Origin: Actinomycetes bacterium
GTDB taxonomy: Bacteria > Actinomycetota > Acidimicrobiia > Acidimicrobiales > RAAP-2
Direction of reading: 5' to 3'
Assembly (NCBI GenBank): GCA_021778895.1
Contig: JAJYBR010000005.1
Span: forward strand, 1 to 64,000
Length of the DNA: 64,000 nt
How positions within the stretch are numbered: position 1 is the stretch's first letter; each line of letters opens with the position of its first letter. The position numbers and the translations under genes are program-made. Below the pieces are notes generated by a model, which saw nothing but the letters and a program-made list of their open reading frames with translations, ran no database searches and was not told the DNA's origin. Shown here one piece after another: positions 1 through 8,236 of the stretch.

Positions 1-572
1 CGGCCGCGGCGACCCGCCGGGCGCGCTGGCGCCAGGCGCGCACCGTCCACCGCAACGTCGTGATCGCCACCCCCCGGGACCTGCGCGCCCCGACCGCGGC
101 GGCCGCGCGCGCCCGCGGCTACGCGACGACCGTGGTCCCGGTGATGACCGGCGACGTCGAACGCGCCGCCCGCGACTGGGCCACGCGCCTGGAACGCCTG
201 TGCACTCGCGGTACGCCCCAGGCCCTCATCGGGATCGGCGAGCTCACGGTCAGCGTCAGCGGGACCGGCCGCGGGGGCCGGGCCCAGGAATTCGCCTGGA
301 CCCTGGCGCGCGACCTCGCGAACCTCGATCGCCCCGCGGTCGTCGTCGCGCGCGCCACCGACGGCCAGGACCACCTCCCCGGCGTCGCCGGCGCCTGGTC
401 CGACGAGGCGACGTGGGCCCGGGCGCGAGCGGCGGGCCTCGACCCGGGAGCCCTGGGCGCCGGCCACGACACCTACGTCGGCCACCAGGCACTCGGCCAG
501 CTGCTCGCCGGTGCGCCGACCGGGTGGAACCTCTGCGACGTCTATCTCGCGCTCCTGGGCGCCCCCGCCTGA
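1..572 (+). CDS. Glycerate 2-kinase, MOFRL-type, C-terminal part (5' truncated by window)
   Basis: The frame is open from base 3, so the ORF-track start at 60 is internal and the gene begins before the window. The visible residues match the C-terminal MOFRL region of the GckA/TtuD glycerate 2-kinase family: a glycine-rich GRGGRAQEFAW stretch, an ATDGQD segment, a GHDTY segment and a GPTGWN(L)CD end. Family members phosphorylate glycerate to 2-phosphoglycerate with ATP in the cytoplasm. The aldo/keto reductase follows 14 bp later on the same strand. The nucleotide-binding N-terminal domain is outside the window, so completeness cannot be judged. Confidence 0.85.
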   Translation, partial: AAATRRARWRQARTVHRNVVIATPRDLRAPTAAAARARGYATTVVPVMTGDVERAARDWATRLERLCTRGTPQALIGIGELTVSVSGTGRGGRAQEFAWTLARDLANLDRPAVVVARATDGQDHLPGVAGAWSDEATWARARAAGLDPGALGAGHDTYVGHQALGQLLAGAPTGWNLCDVYLALLGAPA

Positions 573-573
573 C

Positions 574-579
574 TACGCT
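574..579 (+). promoter_or_regulatory. Candidate leaderless -10 element (TACGCT)
   Basis: TACGCT ends 7 nt before the GTG that I chose as the start of the aldo/keto reductase. No Shine-Dalgarno sequence is visible there. The same hexamer at the same spacing precedes the marR gene at 42779. No convincing -35 is seen. This is inferred from spacing only. Confidence 0.35.
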
Positions 580-586
580 GCGCTTC

Positions 587-1624
587 GTGTCCCGCCTCGA
601 CCCCTACGTCGCCGCACCCGCCCGCTACGACGGAGCCGCCTATCGCCGCTGCGGGCGCAGCGGCCTGGCCCTGCCGCAGATCTCGCTCGGCTTGTGGCAC
701 AACTTCGGCGACGGCTCGCCCCTGGAGGTCCAGCGGGCGATCGTGCGGCGCGCCTTCGACCGCGGCGTCACGTGCTTCGACCTGGCCAACAACTACGGCC
801 CGCCTTACGGGGCAGCCGAGGCCAACTTCGGACGGCTGCTGCGCGAGGACCTGGCACCCTACCGCGACGAGCTGGTGATCACCACCAAGGCGGGCTGGGA
901 CATGTGGCCCGGCCCCTACGGCGACCTGGGGTCGCGCAAGTACCTGGTGGCCAGCCTCGACCAGAGCCTGGCCCGCCTCGGGGTCGACTACGTCGACGTC
1001 TTCTACCACCACCACTACGACGACTCGACGCCCCTGGAAGAGACGCTCGGCGCCCTCGACCACGTCGTGCGCCAGGGCAAGGCCCTCTACGTGGGGATCT
1101 CCTCGTACTCCCCCGCGCGCACGCGCGAGGCGGTGGCCATCCTGCGCGACCTCGGCACCCCGCTTCTCGTGCACCAGCCGTCCTACTCGCTGCTCAACCG
1201 CTGGATCGAGGACGAGTTGCTCGACACGCTCGACGAGCTCGGCGTGGGCTGTGCCATCTTCTCGCCGCTCGCCCAGGGCCTGCTCACCGACAAGTATCTG
1301 GCCGGGGTGCCGGCCGACTCGCGGGCCGCCGCTGGGGACTCGTTCCCCGCGAGCGGCCTCTCGGAGGAGAACCTGGGGCGCGTGCGCGCCCTCGGCGACC
1401 TGGCCCGCGCGCGGGGCCAGAGCCTGGCCCAGATGGCGATCGCCTGGACGCTGCGCGACCCGCGCGTCACCTCGGCCATCATCGGGGCACGCACCGTCGC
1501 CCAGCTCGACGAGAGCCTCGACGCCGCGGGAGGCCCGCCCTTCGACCAAGACGAGCTCGCGGCGATCGACGCGGTCGCTGGTGAGGGCGGCATCGACCTG
1601 TGGCGTGACGTCGCGACGCGCTGA
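587..1624 (+). CDS. yghZ: Aldo/keto reductase, YghZ/L-glyceraldehyde-3-phosphate reductase type
   Basis: A 345-aa NADPH-dependent aldo/keto reductase. The sequence follows the YghZ subgroup closely: FDLANNYGPPYGAAEANFGR near the N-terminus (Asp and Tyr of the catalytic tetrad), TTKAGWDMWPGPYGD (Lys), an FYHHHYDD segment (His), and LVHQPSYSLLNRW. Family members reduce L-glyceraldehyde 3-phosphate, methylglyoxal and other toxic aldehydes. The ORF track starts at 200, but residues before the GTG at 587 are the shadow of the kinase. The GTG lies 7 nt after a TACGCT box and has no ribosome-binding site, consistent with a leaderless mRNA. Its stop abuts the stop of the convergent NRAMP gene (TGATCA). 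Confidence 0.88.
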   Translation: MSRLDPYVAAPARYDGAAYRRCGRSGLALPQISLGLWHNFGDGSPLEVQRAIVRRAFDRGVTCFDLANNYGPPYGAAEANFGRLLREDLAPYRDELVITTKAGWDMWPGPYGDLGSRKYLVASLDQSLARLGVDYVDVFYHHHYDDSTPLEETLGALDHVVRQGKALYVGISSYSPARTREAVAILRDLGTPLLVHQPSYSLLNRWIEDELLDTLDELGVGCAIFSPLAQGLLTDKYLAGVPADSRAAAGDSFPASGLSEENLGRVRALGDLARARGQSLAQMAIAWTLRDPRVTSAIIGARTVAQLDESLDAAGGPPFDQDELAAIDAVAGEGGIDLWRDVATR

Positions 1625-2848
1625 TCAGGCGACGCGCACCACGACGCCGACGGCAGTGACGAGCCCGACGATCGCCACCAGGGCGGTCAGGGCGTAGGTC
1701 ACGGCGCGGCGGGTTCCGCCCATCCGGTGCGCGGGCTCCAGGCGGCGCTCCAGGAGCACCAGGAACCCGAGGACGACGGGCAGCAGCACGGCGTTCATGA
1801 CCTCGACGTCGACCGAGAGGGCGACGAGGTTCACTGACGCCATGACGGCCAGGGCGCTGGCCACGATGCCGCCCACGGCGATCGCGTAGAAGCCCACGGC
1901 CGCGCGCGGCTCGTCGTTGAGGCTGTGACGCCAGCCCAGCACCTCGGAGATGCCCCAGGCGCCCGCGACCGAGACGACCAGGGCCGCGGTGACCGACGCG
2001 CCGACCATGCCCAGGCCGAAGAGGAGGATCGCGCCGCGATGTCCCAGGAAGGGTGTCAGGGCGGCCGCGATCTCTCCGATGGACCCCAGGCTGTGACCCG
2101 CGTCGCTCGATCCGATCGTCGCGCCCAAGGCCACCACGATCGCCACCATCACGACCTGGGTGGCCACGGCCCCGAGCGCGGTGTTGCGTCGCGCGCGGCG
2201 CACGCCGGCGGCGCCGACGCCGTATCCCTTGTCGATGACGGCCTCTTGCTGGTAGTAGATCATCCACGGCATCACGACGGCCCCGACGTTGGCCGCGAGC
2301 AGGGTGCCGTAGCCGTTGGCGAGCGACCAGTGCCCCCCGAGGCTCGCGAGCAGATCCGAGCCACGGGGGTGCACCGTGAGCGCGGCGATCACGAAGAGAA
2401 GTTCCAACGCACCGACCACGATGCCGATCGCCTCGACGCGCCGGTACCGGCCGAACAGCAAGACGGCGATCAGCCCGAGGGCCGCGGCGCCGACCGTCGG
2501 TGCCGTCGGCCATCCGACGAGCGAGCCCACGCCCGCGACCCCCGCCAGCTCGGTCACCATGGCGCCCGTGCAGGCGGCGAGCAGCGTCAGGGCGGCCACG
2601 GTCGCCCAGGCGCGTCCGTACTCGCGCCGGATCAGTGCACCGTGGCCCAGCTGGGTCGCCAGCCCGATGCGGACGGTCATCTCCTGGACGACGTACAGGA
2701 TCGGGATGAGGGCCAGTTCGGGCAGCACCATCGCGAGGCGGAACCGGGCGCCCGACTGGGCAGCGGTGACCACGCTGCCCGCGTCGGTGTCGGCCAGCAT
2801 GACCAGCAAGCCCGGGCCGACCACGGTCGTCGCGATCCAGGGCAGCAC
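1625..2848 (-). CDS. NRAMP-family metal transporter, divergent signature
   Basis: A 407-aa protein with about 10-11 hydrophobic segments and NRAMP landmarks. The first helix reads GPGLLVMLADTDAGS where classical members read GPGF...DPGN, so the metal-binding Asp is kept, Pro becomes Ala and Asn becomes Ser. The sixth-helix motif reads VVMPWMIYYQQ instead of MPHNLYLHS, so Met is kept and His becomes Trp. Known NRAMPs carry Mn2+ or Fe2+ inward with protons; the changed ligands suggest a different specificity or mechanism, which is inference. The GTG at 2848 has no strong ribosome-binding site. It lies 55 bp after the membrane protein at 2904-4442 and may be co-transcribed with it. Confidence 0.8.
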   Translation of the reverse strand: MLPWIATTVVGPGLLVMLADTDAGSVVTAAQSGARFRLAMVLPELALIPILYVVQEMTVRIGLATQLGHGALIRREYGRAWATVAALTLLAACTGAMVTELAGVAGVGSLVGWPTAPTVGAAALGLIAVLLFGRYRRVEAIGIVVGALELLFVIAALTVHPRGSDLLASLGGHWSLANGYGTLLAANVGAVVMPWMIYYQQEAVIDKGYGVGAAGVRRARRNTALGAVATQVVMVAIVVALGATIGSSDAGHSLGSIGEIAAALTPFLGHRGAILLFGLGMVGASVTAALVVSVAGAWGISEVLGWRHSLNDEPRAAVGFYAIAVGGIVASALAVMASVNLVALSVDVEVMNAVLLPVVLGFLVLLERRLEPAHRMGGTRRAVTYALTALVAIVGLVTAVGVVVRVA

Positions 2849-2903
2849 GCGTCGCCAGCCAGGGACGACTGACGGGCGGACGCGCCCCGTCAGCGCTCCG
2901 CGA

Positions 2904-4442
2904 TCACCCCCCGAGGGTGCCTCGGTCCGATCCAGGATCCCATTGTGCCAGGTGCCCGACGAGGCGGCGCACGGTGGAAGGTCCGTCCGCCGGCACTCGC
3001 GACGAGGGGTCGCGGCCGGACCACGCCAGGCCGATCGCCCAGGGCACGAGGATCAGCTGCACCAGCCACACGGGCCAGAACATCACCCGCGTGTGCCACA
3101 GGTGCGGGCTGGCCACGAAGGCCAGGCCGTAGATGATCAGCGCCGTCAGCCACGCCGCGCGGTCGCGGCGCTGCCGCAGCGCCCGCAAAGCCCCGAAGGC
3201 CACGACGGCGGCCGCGACCATCTGACCGAGGTAGAGGGGCCATGACTCGAGGAGGAACGACGGCCGGTCGCTGCCAATCCACAGCCAGTCGTACAGCGCG
3301 AGCTGCACCAGGGACCAGGCGATCGTCCCGGCACGGATGCGCCCGCGGCGCCGGTCGAGGATGATGAGACCCAGCACCACGGGGATGTAGTAGTAGCCCC
3401 ACAGGTTGGCCTCGAAGACCAGGCGCAGGCTGAACCCGATGGTGACCAAGGCGACCATCGTCGCGGGCTCGATCGGGCCCGGATGCCGGCGGCGAAACCA
3501 CCACACCAGGGCCACGGCCGCGACGAGTGCCGCCCCCCGGCTCACGGCGTACTTCAGGAGCGTGGGCAGCCCCATCTCCCACACCACCGTTCCCCCCAGG
3601 GAGTTGTTGAAGCCCGAGCCGGCGAGGATCGCCGCCCACGAGTGGGGTCCCCCCGCCACCAGCAGGGGCAGGTACACCACGCCTACGGCGGCAGCGGCGG
3701 CGGCCACCAGGCGTCGGCGACCCCCGACCTCGATGGCCAGGACGACGACGATCGCGGCCAGGAGGGCCACCTGGTTGGACGCGACGGCCAGACCCAGGGC
3801 GACGCCCGCCGCCGTCCAGCGCTGCCGGATGGCCGCGGCCACGCCGAGCCAGGCCAGCGCGGCGGCGAGGACGTCTTGGGGGTGGGCGTACTGGCTGAAG
3901 GCGCTCAGGATCGGGAGGGACGTGAGGACCAGCAGAGCCGAGCCCATCTCGACGCGACGCGCGCGCGGCGCGGCCGCGACCGGGTGGGCGACGACCGCCA
4001 GGACCAGGGGCACCAGCGTGACCAGGCCCAGGCGCGCCGTCGTGACGGCGGCGTGCGTCGCCTGCGACCACCGGTAGATGGCGACGAGCGCCCCGGTGCA
4101 GTGCGGCCCCATCGCCGCCGCCGAGGGGAAGGTGACCGAGGACCCCACCCGGGCGATTCCCGCCAGCAAACCGCCGAGGAGGGGGTAGAGCGGCGCGATG
4201 TAGGTCATCGGCACGGCAAAAGCCGGTCCGACCTTGGGCGGGTAGGCGCACGACAGGTGACCGTGCGCGATGGCCCAGACACTGCTGGTGAAGAAGGCCG
4301 CGTCCCCGGTGGCGGGCATGGTCAGGACCAGGGCGATGGCACCCATCAGCACCACGACGAGTGACCACAGCGCCGTGCGCTCGAGGGACGGATGTCCCCG
4401 CCACGCGCGAGGTCCACGTCGCTCCACCCGGGGCCCGTCCAC
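2904..4442 (-). CDS. Polytopic membrane protein, GT-C-like, paralogue of 19851-21392
   Basis: A 512-aa protein with roughly 11-12 hydrophobic helices. It resembles GT-C/DUF2029-type membrane glycosyltransferases in layout: a GDAA segment after the first helix, then AIAHGHLSCAYPP, a GPHC segment, an AHPQD segment, and LVFEANLWGYYY late in the protein. The same motifs in the same order occur in the gene at 19851-21392, so the two are paralogues. GT-C enzymes transfer a sugar from a polyprenyl-phosphate donor to an extracytoplasmic acceptor; that role is inferred from the fold-like pattern, not from a catalytic motif I can prove. The start is GTG at 4442 with AGGA upstream. It is divergent from the EF-G2 gene. 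Confidence 0.65.
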   Translation of the reverse strand: MDGPRVERRGPRAWRGHPSLERTALWSLVVVLMGAIALVLTMPATGDAAFFTSSVWAIAHGHLSCAYPPKVGPAFAVPMTYIAPLYPLLGGLLAGIARVGSSVTFPSAAAMGPHCTGALVAIYRWSQATHAAVTTARLGLVTLVPLVLAVVAHPVAAAPRARRVEMGSALLVLTSLPILSAFSQYAHPQDVLAAALAWLGVAAAIRQRWTAAGVALGLAVASNQVALLAAIVVVLAIEVGGRRRLVAAAAAAVGVVYLPLLVAGGPHSWAAILAGSGFNNSLGGTVVWEMGLPTLLKYAVSRGAALVAAVALVWWFRRRHPGPIEPATMVALVTIGFSLRLVFEANLWGYYYIPVVLGLIILDRRRGRIRAGTIAWSLVQLALYDWLWIGSDRPSFLLESWPLYLGQMVAAAVVAFGALRALRQRRDRAAWLTALIIYGLAFVASPHLWHTRVMFWPVWLVQLILVPWAIGLAWSGRDPSSRVPADGPSTVRRLVGHLAQWDPGSDRGTLGG

Positions 4443-4477
4443 GGCTCACATCCTGCACCGGCCGCCGCCGGACCGCG

Positions 4478-4490
4478 GTGATGGCATCAC
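4478..4490. promoter_or_regulatory. Short inverted repeat GTGATG-G-CATCAC in a divergent intergenic region
   Basis: A perfect 6-bp inverted repeat with a 1-nt centre lies in the 105-bp gap between the divergent GT-C-like and EF-G2 genes. Its size and symmetry fit a small operator. No regulator is identified, and it could be chance. Confidence 0.25.
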
Positions 4491-4547
4491 GCGCCCGTGT
4501 GCTGTGCGGACTACCGTGACACCCAGACACTGGGAAAGCGAGGTCCT

Positions 4548-6563
4548 ATGGCGACACTGCACCCGAAGGCTCGAACCGTCGCGCTCCTGGGGCGCAGCGG
4601 GGTCGGCAAGACGACCCTGCTCGACGCCCTCGCCGTCGCGGGCGGGACGTTGGAGCGGCCGGGCAGGGTCGAGGATGGGACGACCCTGGGGGCGACCGAC
4701 CCGGAGGAGCGCCGCCACCAGACGTCGCTCGGCCTGTCGATGGCCCCGGTGTGGATCGGCGACGACAAGCTCACGATCCTGGACACCCCGGGCCAGCCCG
4801 ACTTCCTCCTCGAGGTCGACCACGCCCTTGAGGTCGCCGACGTCGCCGTGCTGGTCGTGAGCGCCGCCGAGCCCGTCACCTCCGAGACGATGGTCCTGTG
4901 GCGCCGGGCCCGCGAGGCCGGCGTCCCCGTCGTCGTCTTCCTCAACGCCCTCGACGCCGAGCGCGCCGACTTCGACCACGCGCTCAGCGCGCTGGAGAGC
5001 ATGGTCGGCCCGGAGCTGGCCCCCCTCGAGCTGCCCTTGGGTGTTCGCGACGACTTCGTCGGCGTGGTCGACTTGCTGACCAACGAGGCCCTGCGCTACG
5101 GCGCGGGGCCCGCGCACCACGAGAAGGTGCCCGAGGACCTCGCCGAGCGGGAGCGCCGGGTGCGCGCGAGCCTGCTCGAGGCGATCGTGGTGGGCGACGA
5201 CAGCATGACCGAGCGCTACCTCGAGGGCGACGAGCCCGACCTCGACCAGCTCGAGTCGACGCTCGGCCACCTCATGGCCGCGGGGCGCATCGTCCCGGTG
5301 ATCCTCGGCTCGGCGACCCGCGCCATCGGCGTGGACCGGCTGATGACACTGCTCGACGAGATCGCCGAGAGTCGCCCCATCCCGGCGCTGGAGGCCGGTG
5401 AGCCCGTCGAGCTGGACCGCAGCCCCACGGGTGACCTGGTCCTGCGCGCCTTCAAGGTCATCGTCGACCCCTACGTGGGACGCATCGTCGTGTTCGAGGT
5501 GGTGTCGGGGACCCTCGAGGGCGACATCACCTTGACCAACACCCGCACCCAGGCCGAGGAGCGCCTGCACGGGATGGGCCACCTGGTGGGCACCAAGCTG
5601 GTGCCGATCGAGCGCGCCGTGACCGGCGACGTCGTCGCCATCGGCAAGGTCGCCCACGTGCAGGTCGGCGACTTCCTGGCCCGACGCGGCCGGAGCCTCC
5701 ACCCGGTCCCGGGGCCGGTCGCCGTCCCGGCGATGACCCTGGCGGTCTCGGGACCCGACGACGACAAGCTGGCCACGGCCCTCCAGCGACTGGCCGAGGA
5801 GGACGTGGCCCTCCACGTGCATCTCGACCCGATCGCCCGCCAGCTGGTGGCGACCTTCGCGGGCGAGATGCACCTGCAGGTCACCGTCGAGCGCGCCAAG
5901 CGCCGCTTCGGCGTGGAGATCACCACCGCCCCGCCACCGGTTCCTCTCTACGAGACCATCACCAAGTCCGCGACCGTCGAGGGCCGCCTGAAGAAGCAGA
6001 CCGGCGGGCACGGCCAGTTCGCGGTCGTCAACGTGCGCTTCGACCCCCTCGAGCCCACGTTGCCCTTCGAGTTCGTCGACGAGGTCGTCGGCGGCTCGGT
6101 GCCGCGCCAGTACATCGGCGCAGTGCGCTCGGGCATCGAGAAGGCCATGGCCCACGGCGGGCCCAACGGCTTCCCCGTGGTGGGCCTGCGCGCGACGCTC
6201 TTCGACGGCAAGGCCCACAGCGTGGACTCCTCCGAGGCGGCCTTCGAGACGGCCGGCTCGCTGGCCGTGCGCGGTGCGCTCGAGCAGGTCGGCACCGTCG
6301 TGCTCGAGCGCATCATGGCCGTCGTGGCCACGGTGCCCGCCGACGGGCTCGGCGACGTGCTCACGGACCTGTCGGGCCGGCGCGGTCGCGTGATCGGCAC
6401 GACGCAGTCCGACGACGGCGACGCGGTCATCGAGGCCCACGTGCCCGAGGCCGAACTCCAGCGCTACGGACTGGACCTGCGCCGACTGACGGGCGGGCGC
6501 GGCCGGGCCACGGTCGAACCGCACCACCTGACCGAGGCCCCGCGCTCCCTGAGCGCGAAGTAG
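4548..6563 (+). CDS. Elongation factor G-like GTPase (EF-G2 family)
   Basis: A 671-aa translational GTPase of the actinobacterial EF-G2 type (Rv0120c-like), shorter than the canonical EF-G of about 700 aa. Visible motifs are G1 GRSGVGKTT, the family-typical GRVEDGTTLG segment, and G3 DTPGQPDF. The G4 motif reads NALD rather than NKxD, so the Lys that normally stacks on guanine is missing. Domain II, the domain IV segment KQTGGHGQFAVV and the C-terminal domain are present. The function of EF-G2 is poorly settled; canonical EF-G does ribosomal translocation. I use ATG 4548 because GAGG lies 4 nt upstream; the track start at 4497 adds 17 residues without support. Confidence 0.85.
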   Translation: MATLHPKARTVALLGRSGVGKTTLLDALAVAGGTLERPGRVEDGTTLGATDPEERRHQTSLGLSMAPVWIGDDKLTILDTPGQPDFLLEVDHALEVADVAVLVVSAAEPVTSETMVLWRRAREAGVPVVVFLNALDAERADFDHALSALESMVGPELAPLELPLGVRDDFVGVVDLLTNEALRYGAGPAHHEKVPEDLAERERRVRASLLEAIVVGDDSMTERYLEGDEPDLDQLESTLGHLMAAGRIVPVILGSATRAIGVDRLMTLLDEIAESRPIPALEAGEPVELDRSPTGDLVLRAFKVIVDPYVGRIVVFEVVSGTLEGDITLTNTRTQAEERLHGMGHLVGTKLVPIERAVTGDVVAIGKVAHVQVGDFLARRGRSLHPVPGPVAVPAMTLAVSGPDDDKLATALQRLAEEDVALHVHLDPIARQLVATFAGEMHLQVTVERAKRRFGVEITTAPPPVPLYETITKSATVEGRLKKQTGGHGQFAVVNVRFDPLEPTLPFEFVDEVVGGSVPRQYIGAVRSGIEKAMAHGGPNGFPVVGLRATLFDGKAHSVDSSEAAFETAGSLAVRGALEQVGTVVLERIMAVVATVPADGLGDVLTDLSGRRGRVIGTTQSDDGDAVIEAHVPEAELQRYGLDLRRLTGGRGRATVEPHHLTEAPRSLSAK

Positions 6564-6569
6564 CCGCGG

Positions 6570-6998
6570 CTACGACGCCGCCGTGACCTCGAGGTCGCTC
6601 GCGCAGTAGCGACACTTGGTCGCCGCGACCGGCAGGTCGGCCGACAGGCACTGGGGACACGTCTTGACGGGCGGTGCCGGTGCGGGCGGGGTGAACACGC
6701 TGACGCCGGCGCGCTGCATATAGCGCCGGTAGGGCACGACCAGCGCGAAGTAGACGACCATCATGAAGATGATGAAGTAGACGATCGCTGAGATGAAGAC
6801 ACCGACCTGGACGACCTGACCGTGCACCGTCCAGCCGAGCCCCGTGGTCGAGTTGCCGGGCTCGGCGGCGTTCACCAGCGGCGTGATGATCGAGTCCGTG
6901 AAGGCCTTGATCAGCGTCGAGAACGCCAGGGCGACGACCAGGCCGACGGCAATCACGATCAGCTGGCCCTGCATCAAGAAGTTCTTGAATCCCTTCAC
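6570..6998 (-). CDS. mscL: Large-conductance mechanosensitive channel MscL with C-terminal zinc ribbon
   Basis: A 142-aa membrane protein. The N-terminus KGFKNFLMQGQ and the first helix (VALAFSTLIKAFTDSIITPLV) are typical of MscL, which opens under membrane tension to release solutes. A second helix (VYFIIFMMVVYFALV) follows. The tail after about residue 105 carries CPQC...CRYC, a four-cysteine zinc-ribbon pattern seen in some actinobacterial MscL proteins and absent from E. coli MscL. I chose GTG 6998 because GGAGG lies 4 nt upstream and the homologous N-terminus starts there; the track start at 7292 adds 98 unsupported residues. It is divergent from the DUF3048 gene. Confidence 0.9.
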   Translation of the reverse strand: MKGFKNFLMQGQLIVIAVGLVVALAFSTLIKAFTDSIITPLVNAAEPGNSTTGLGWTVHGQVVQVGVFISAIVYFIIFMMVVYFALVVPYRRYMQRAGVSVFTPPAPAPPVKTCPQCLSADLPVAATKCRYCASDLEVTAAS

Positions 6999-7102
6999 AG
7001 TTCCTCCCTCGCTGGGCCACGATCCTGGGCCCTGGGCGAAGCGTATCCACATCGCCACCCGCGTGCCCCGACGCGGGCTACGCCCCGTGTCAGACTGGAG
7101 GG

Positions 7103-8236
7103 GTGCCGGTCGCCTCGACGCCTCGACTGCGCCGGGTGCTGACCACCAGCGCCGCGGTCGCGCTGAGCGCCCTCGTGCTCGCGGCCTGCGGCTCGACGGG
7201 CCACTCGGCGACGAGCGCGGTTCCACCGTCGTCGACGACGACGACCGCGCCACCGCCCCCGGCGCTGTGCCCGCTGACCCATACGCCCGCACCGGGCGGG
7301 GTCGTCCCCCAGCGTCCGGCGATCGCCATGAAGGTCGACAACTACTCCCTGGGCCCGCCGCCCGCCGAGGCCCGCCCCCAGAGCGGGCTGGGCGCGGCCG
7401 ACATCATCTACGAGGAGCAGGTCGAAGGGTCGATCACCCGCTACGCGGCCGTCTTCCAGTGCCGTAACGCGCCCACGCTCGTCGGACCAATCCGTTCGGC
7501 GCGCTGGACCGACGTCCAGATGCTGAGCGAGCTCGGGCACCCGCTCTTCGTGCACGTGGGGGGCATCTTGCCAGTGCTCGCAGTCGTCAACGCGTCCTCG
7601 CTCGTCAACGTGGACCTCGGGACCCACCCGAGCCTCGAGGTCAATCCGCCGGGACGCTACGCCCCCTACGACACCTATACGACGACCCAGGCCGTCTGGT
7701 CCGCGATCAGCGCACCCGCCAAGGCGCCCGCGCCGATCTTCACCTTCTCGCGGGTCGCTCCGCGCGGGGAGGCCGTCAGTCAGGTGCACCTGGACTGGTC
7801 GACCACCTCGAACATCTACTGGCGCTGGAACGCGGCGACGGGCACCTGGCTGCGCTTCTACAACGACGGCACGGCCACGTCGCCCGACATCGTGCCCGAC
7901 CTGCTGGCCAACGGCGTCCAGAACCAGGCCCAGAACGTGATCATCCAGGATGTCTCGATCACCTACGGGCCGTGGGTCGAGAACAGCCAGGGCGGTCTCG
8001 AGGCCGAGTCGCACATCCTCGACAGCAGCGGACACGTCACCATCTTGCGCAACGGTCGCCTCATCTCCGGCACGTGGACCAACGGGCCCGCCGGGACGCC
8101 GACGATCTTCCTCAACGCCGCGGGCCGGCGGATCCCCCTGGCGCCCGGGCGCACGTGGATCGAGATCTACCCGGCCGGCGCGCCGATGGTGGTCTCACCG
8201 GCCACGGCCGGCGCCGCAGCGACGCCGGCGGGCTAG
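7103..8236 (+). CDS. DUF3048 (YerB-like) lipoprotein
   Basis: A 377-aa exported protein. The N-terminus has Arg residues, a hydrophobic stretch and a lipobox LVLAAC, so it should be lipid-anchored on the outer face of the membrane. A Ser/Thr/Pro-rich linker follows, then two DUF3048 parts: AIAMKVDNYS, RPQSGLGAADIIYEEQVEGS, and VGPIRSAR; later a second half with trp-rich YWRWN and TWTNGPAG. The molecular function of YerB-family proteins is not established. The GTG has GGAGGGG directly upstream, a very tight spacing, so an internal start is possible. The 3' end shares the CTAG stop with the convergent carboxyltransferase gene. Confidence 0.85.
   Translation: MPVASTPRLRRVLTTSAAVALSALVLAACGSTGHSATSAVPPSSTTTTAPPPPALCPLTHTPAPGGVVPQRPAIAMKVDNYSLGPPPAEARPQSGLGAADIIYEEQVEGSITRYAAVFQCRNAPTLVGPIRSARWTDVQMLSELGHPLFVHVGGILPVLAVVNASSLVNVDLGTHPSLEVNPPGRYAPYDTYTTTQAVWSAISAPAKAPAPIFTFSRVAPRGEAVSQVHLDWSTTSNIYWRWNAATGTWLRFYNDGTATSPDIVPDLLANGVQNQAQNVIIQDVSITYGPWVENSQGGLEAESHILDSSGHVTILRNGRLISGTWTNGPAGTPTIFLNAAGRRIPLAPGRTWIEIYPAGAPMVVSPATAGAAATPAG

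Noticed and set aside
4446-6527. 693-aa minus-strand ORF opposite EF-G2
   Set aside because: It is antisense to a clear GTPase, has low-complexity His/Asp/Gly-rich composition and no recognised motif. High GC keeps the frame open.
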